Assembly: GCF_047501535.1 (NCBI RefSeq) | Contig: NZ_JAZDRJ010000011.1 | Span: 62,001-126,000, forward strand | DNA: 64,000 bases | Reading direction: 5' to 3' | Source: Yanghanlia sp047501535 | GTDB lineage: Bacteria > Pseudomonadota > Gammaproteobacteria > Burkholderiales > Burkholderiaceae_B | Shown: in pieces, positions 63,273 to 64,000 of the stretch | How positions within the stretch are numbered: position 1 is the stretch's first letter | How the letters are laid out: every line of letters starts with the position of its first letter | The notes under the pieces: model-generated | What the model saw: the letters and a program-made list of their open reading frames with translations, nothing else | Database searches by the model: none | What the model was told of the DNA's origin: nothing | Translations under genes and position numbers: made by a program

Positions 63273-64000
63273 CAGCGCAGCCCTCCAGAGCCGCCATTCA
63301 GCGCCTCTTTGTGACGCCGCGCCGCCTCAACATCGACCTGTAGAACAAGAAAATGGCGATGACGCTCGGGGTGAGCCAGCGGTGAAGCCAATGCCATGGC
63401 AAAGCCGGTAGCAGAGTCCCGGTGCACGCTGTCTACACGCGCTACCGACAAACCTGCGGGAAAGAGCCCGCCGATCCCGCTCGTCACGAGCTCATCACCC
63501 GGCTGAATATCCGCCCCCGCAGTCAGGTAGCGAACTTCCATCTTGCCGTCGGCCCCGCCCCCAAAAGCGATAAGCCGCAAACCGTTACGTAGAATCTGTA
63601 CAGGAATAGAGAGTTTATCGTCGGTAATGAGCGCCGCTTCAGACGTGAAGGGCGTGGTGCGCACGATCTGCCCCACCACCCCGCCTTCGTCAATCACGGG
63701 CATGCCGGGCAGAATGCCGTTGGAACCGCCCTTATTGAAAACCAAATGGTGATTGAACGCGCTAGTGGGCTCGAACAGCACCTCCACAGCGACGGCCGGC
63801 TGTGTGACGGTCTCGGGCACATTCAACAGGCGCCGCAACTGCTCATTCTCGGCCGCCAACTGCGCGGCATGAGTGGCCATTTGCGCCAGCTCGATCCGCT
63901 GCCGCTGTATGGCTTCCTTCTCGAAGTGCATTTCATTGGCCGCATCGACCCAGCCCTTCACCCGCGCCACGCCGTCACGTGGCGCCAGCATGATGCGCTG
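63272..64000 (-). CDS. mreC: Rod-shape-determining protein MreC (5' end cut by window)
   Basis: Periplasmic scaffold that activates PBP2. The reading frame continues off the right edge (codons before MLAPRDG read QRI), and the expected N-terminal membrane helix is missing, so the start lies outside. Visible: the coiled-coil (AAQLAAENEQLRRLLN), beta-domain motifs FEPTSAFNHHLVFNKGGSNGILPGMPVIDEGGVVGQI and GDELVTSGIGGLFPAGLSVARV. The tail ends in a GGSGGLR segment. First gene of the mreC-mreD-mrdA-rodA run in this window. Confidence 0.95.
   Translation of the reverse strand, partial: QRIMLAPRDGVARVKGWVDAANEMHFEKEAIQRQRIELAQMATHAAQLAAENEQLRRLLNVPETVTQPAVAVEVLFEPTSAFNHHLVFNKGGSNGILPGMPVIDEGGVVGQIVRTTPFTSEAALITDDKLSIPVQILRNGLRLIAFGGGADGKMEVRYLTAGADIQPGDELVTSGIGGLFPAGLSVARVDSVHRDSATGFAMALASPLAHPERHRHFLVLQVDVEAARRHKEALNGGSGGLR

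Overview
The window is about 57% GC and almost completely packed with genes. Gene content and order point to a betaproteobacterium of the Alcaligenaceae, close to Pusillimonas, Bordetella or Alcaligenes. The pointers are argC near rpsI-rplM, the block tlpA-aroQ-accB-accC-prmA-DUF3426-pfkB, the block plsC-ruvX-yqgE-rubredoxin-thiD-thiE-hemL, an Alcaligenes-like copper nitrite reductase, and a lysine/alanine-rich H1-like protein. This is inferred from recognised protein families; no database was searched. Most genes are chromosomal housekeeping genes. I see no prophage, transposase, CRISPR array, tRNA or rRNA.

Layout. 1-4.9 kb: argC (cut by the left edge), nirK, rpsI-rplM and an orphan TRAP solute-binding protein with a Fur-like box. 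4.9-13 kb: pmbA, darP, an esterase, a Pat-like acetyltransferase, gltX, a lipoprotein and the H1-like protein. 13-17 kb: a four-gene siderophore ABC importer behind a Fur box. 17-25.6 kb: yggT, fumarylacetoacetase, a SlyB-like lipoprotein and the minus-strand run tlpA-aroQ-accBC-prmA-DUF3426-pfkB. 25.6-34.2 kb: a plus-strand run mpl, yqiA-like, RNase II-like, tonB-like, aroE, mtgA, lptG, apaH. 34.2-39.8 kb: plsC, ruvX, yqgE and rubredoxin on minus; thiD-like, thiE, hemL and a MarR regulator on plus. 39.9-46.3 kb: argJ, a broken cstA with an intact ybdD partner, rplU-rpmA-obgE and proB. 46.4-51.7 kb: an Lrp-type regulator facing dadA, an OmpR-like and an XRE regulator, and thiC behind a TPP riboswitch. 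51.8-56.7 kb: a glycine-zipper OmpA lipoprotein and an aapJQMP-type amino-acid importer. 56.8-64 kb: ftsEX, mutY, and the rod-shape genes mreC (cut by the right edge), mreD, mrdA and rodA.

Themes. Envelope growth recurs: mpl, mtgA, lptG, ftsEX, mreCD, mrdA-rodA and accBC. Thiamine synthesis is split between riboswitch-controlled thiC and a distant thiDE pair. Iron control appears at two Fur-like sites. The most unusual items are the remnant cstA with a retained ybdD, the acetyltransferase whose ATP-grasp core is missing, the ThiD-like protein without the GTGC motif, the Fur-box TRAP receptor, and several uncharacterised regulators with candidate operators. No stretch longer than 300 bases lacks a gene or gene remnant. 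I found no complete, clearly new multi-gene system.
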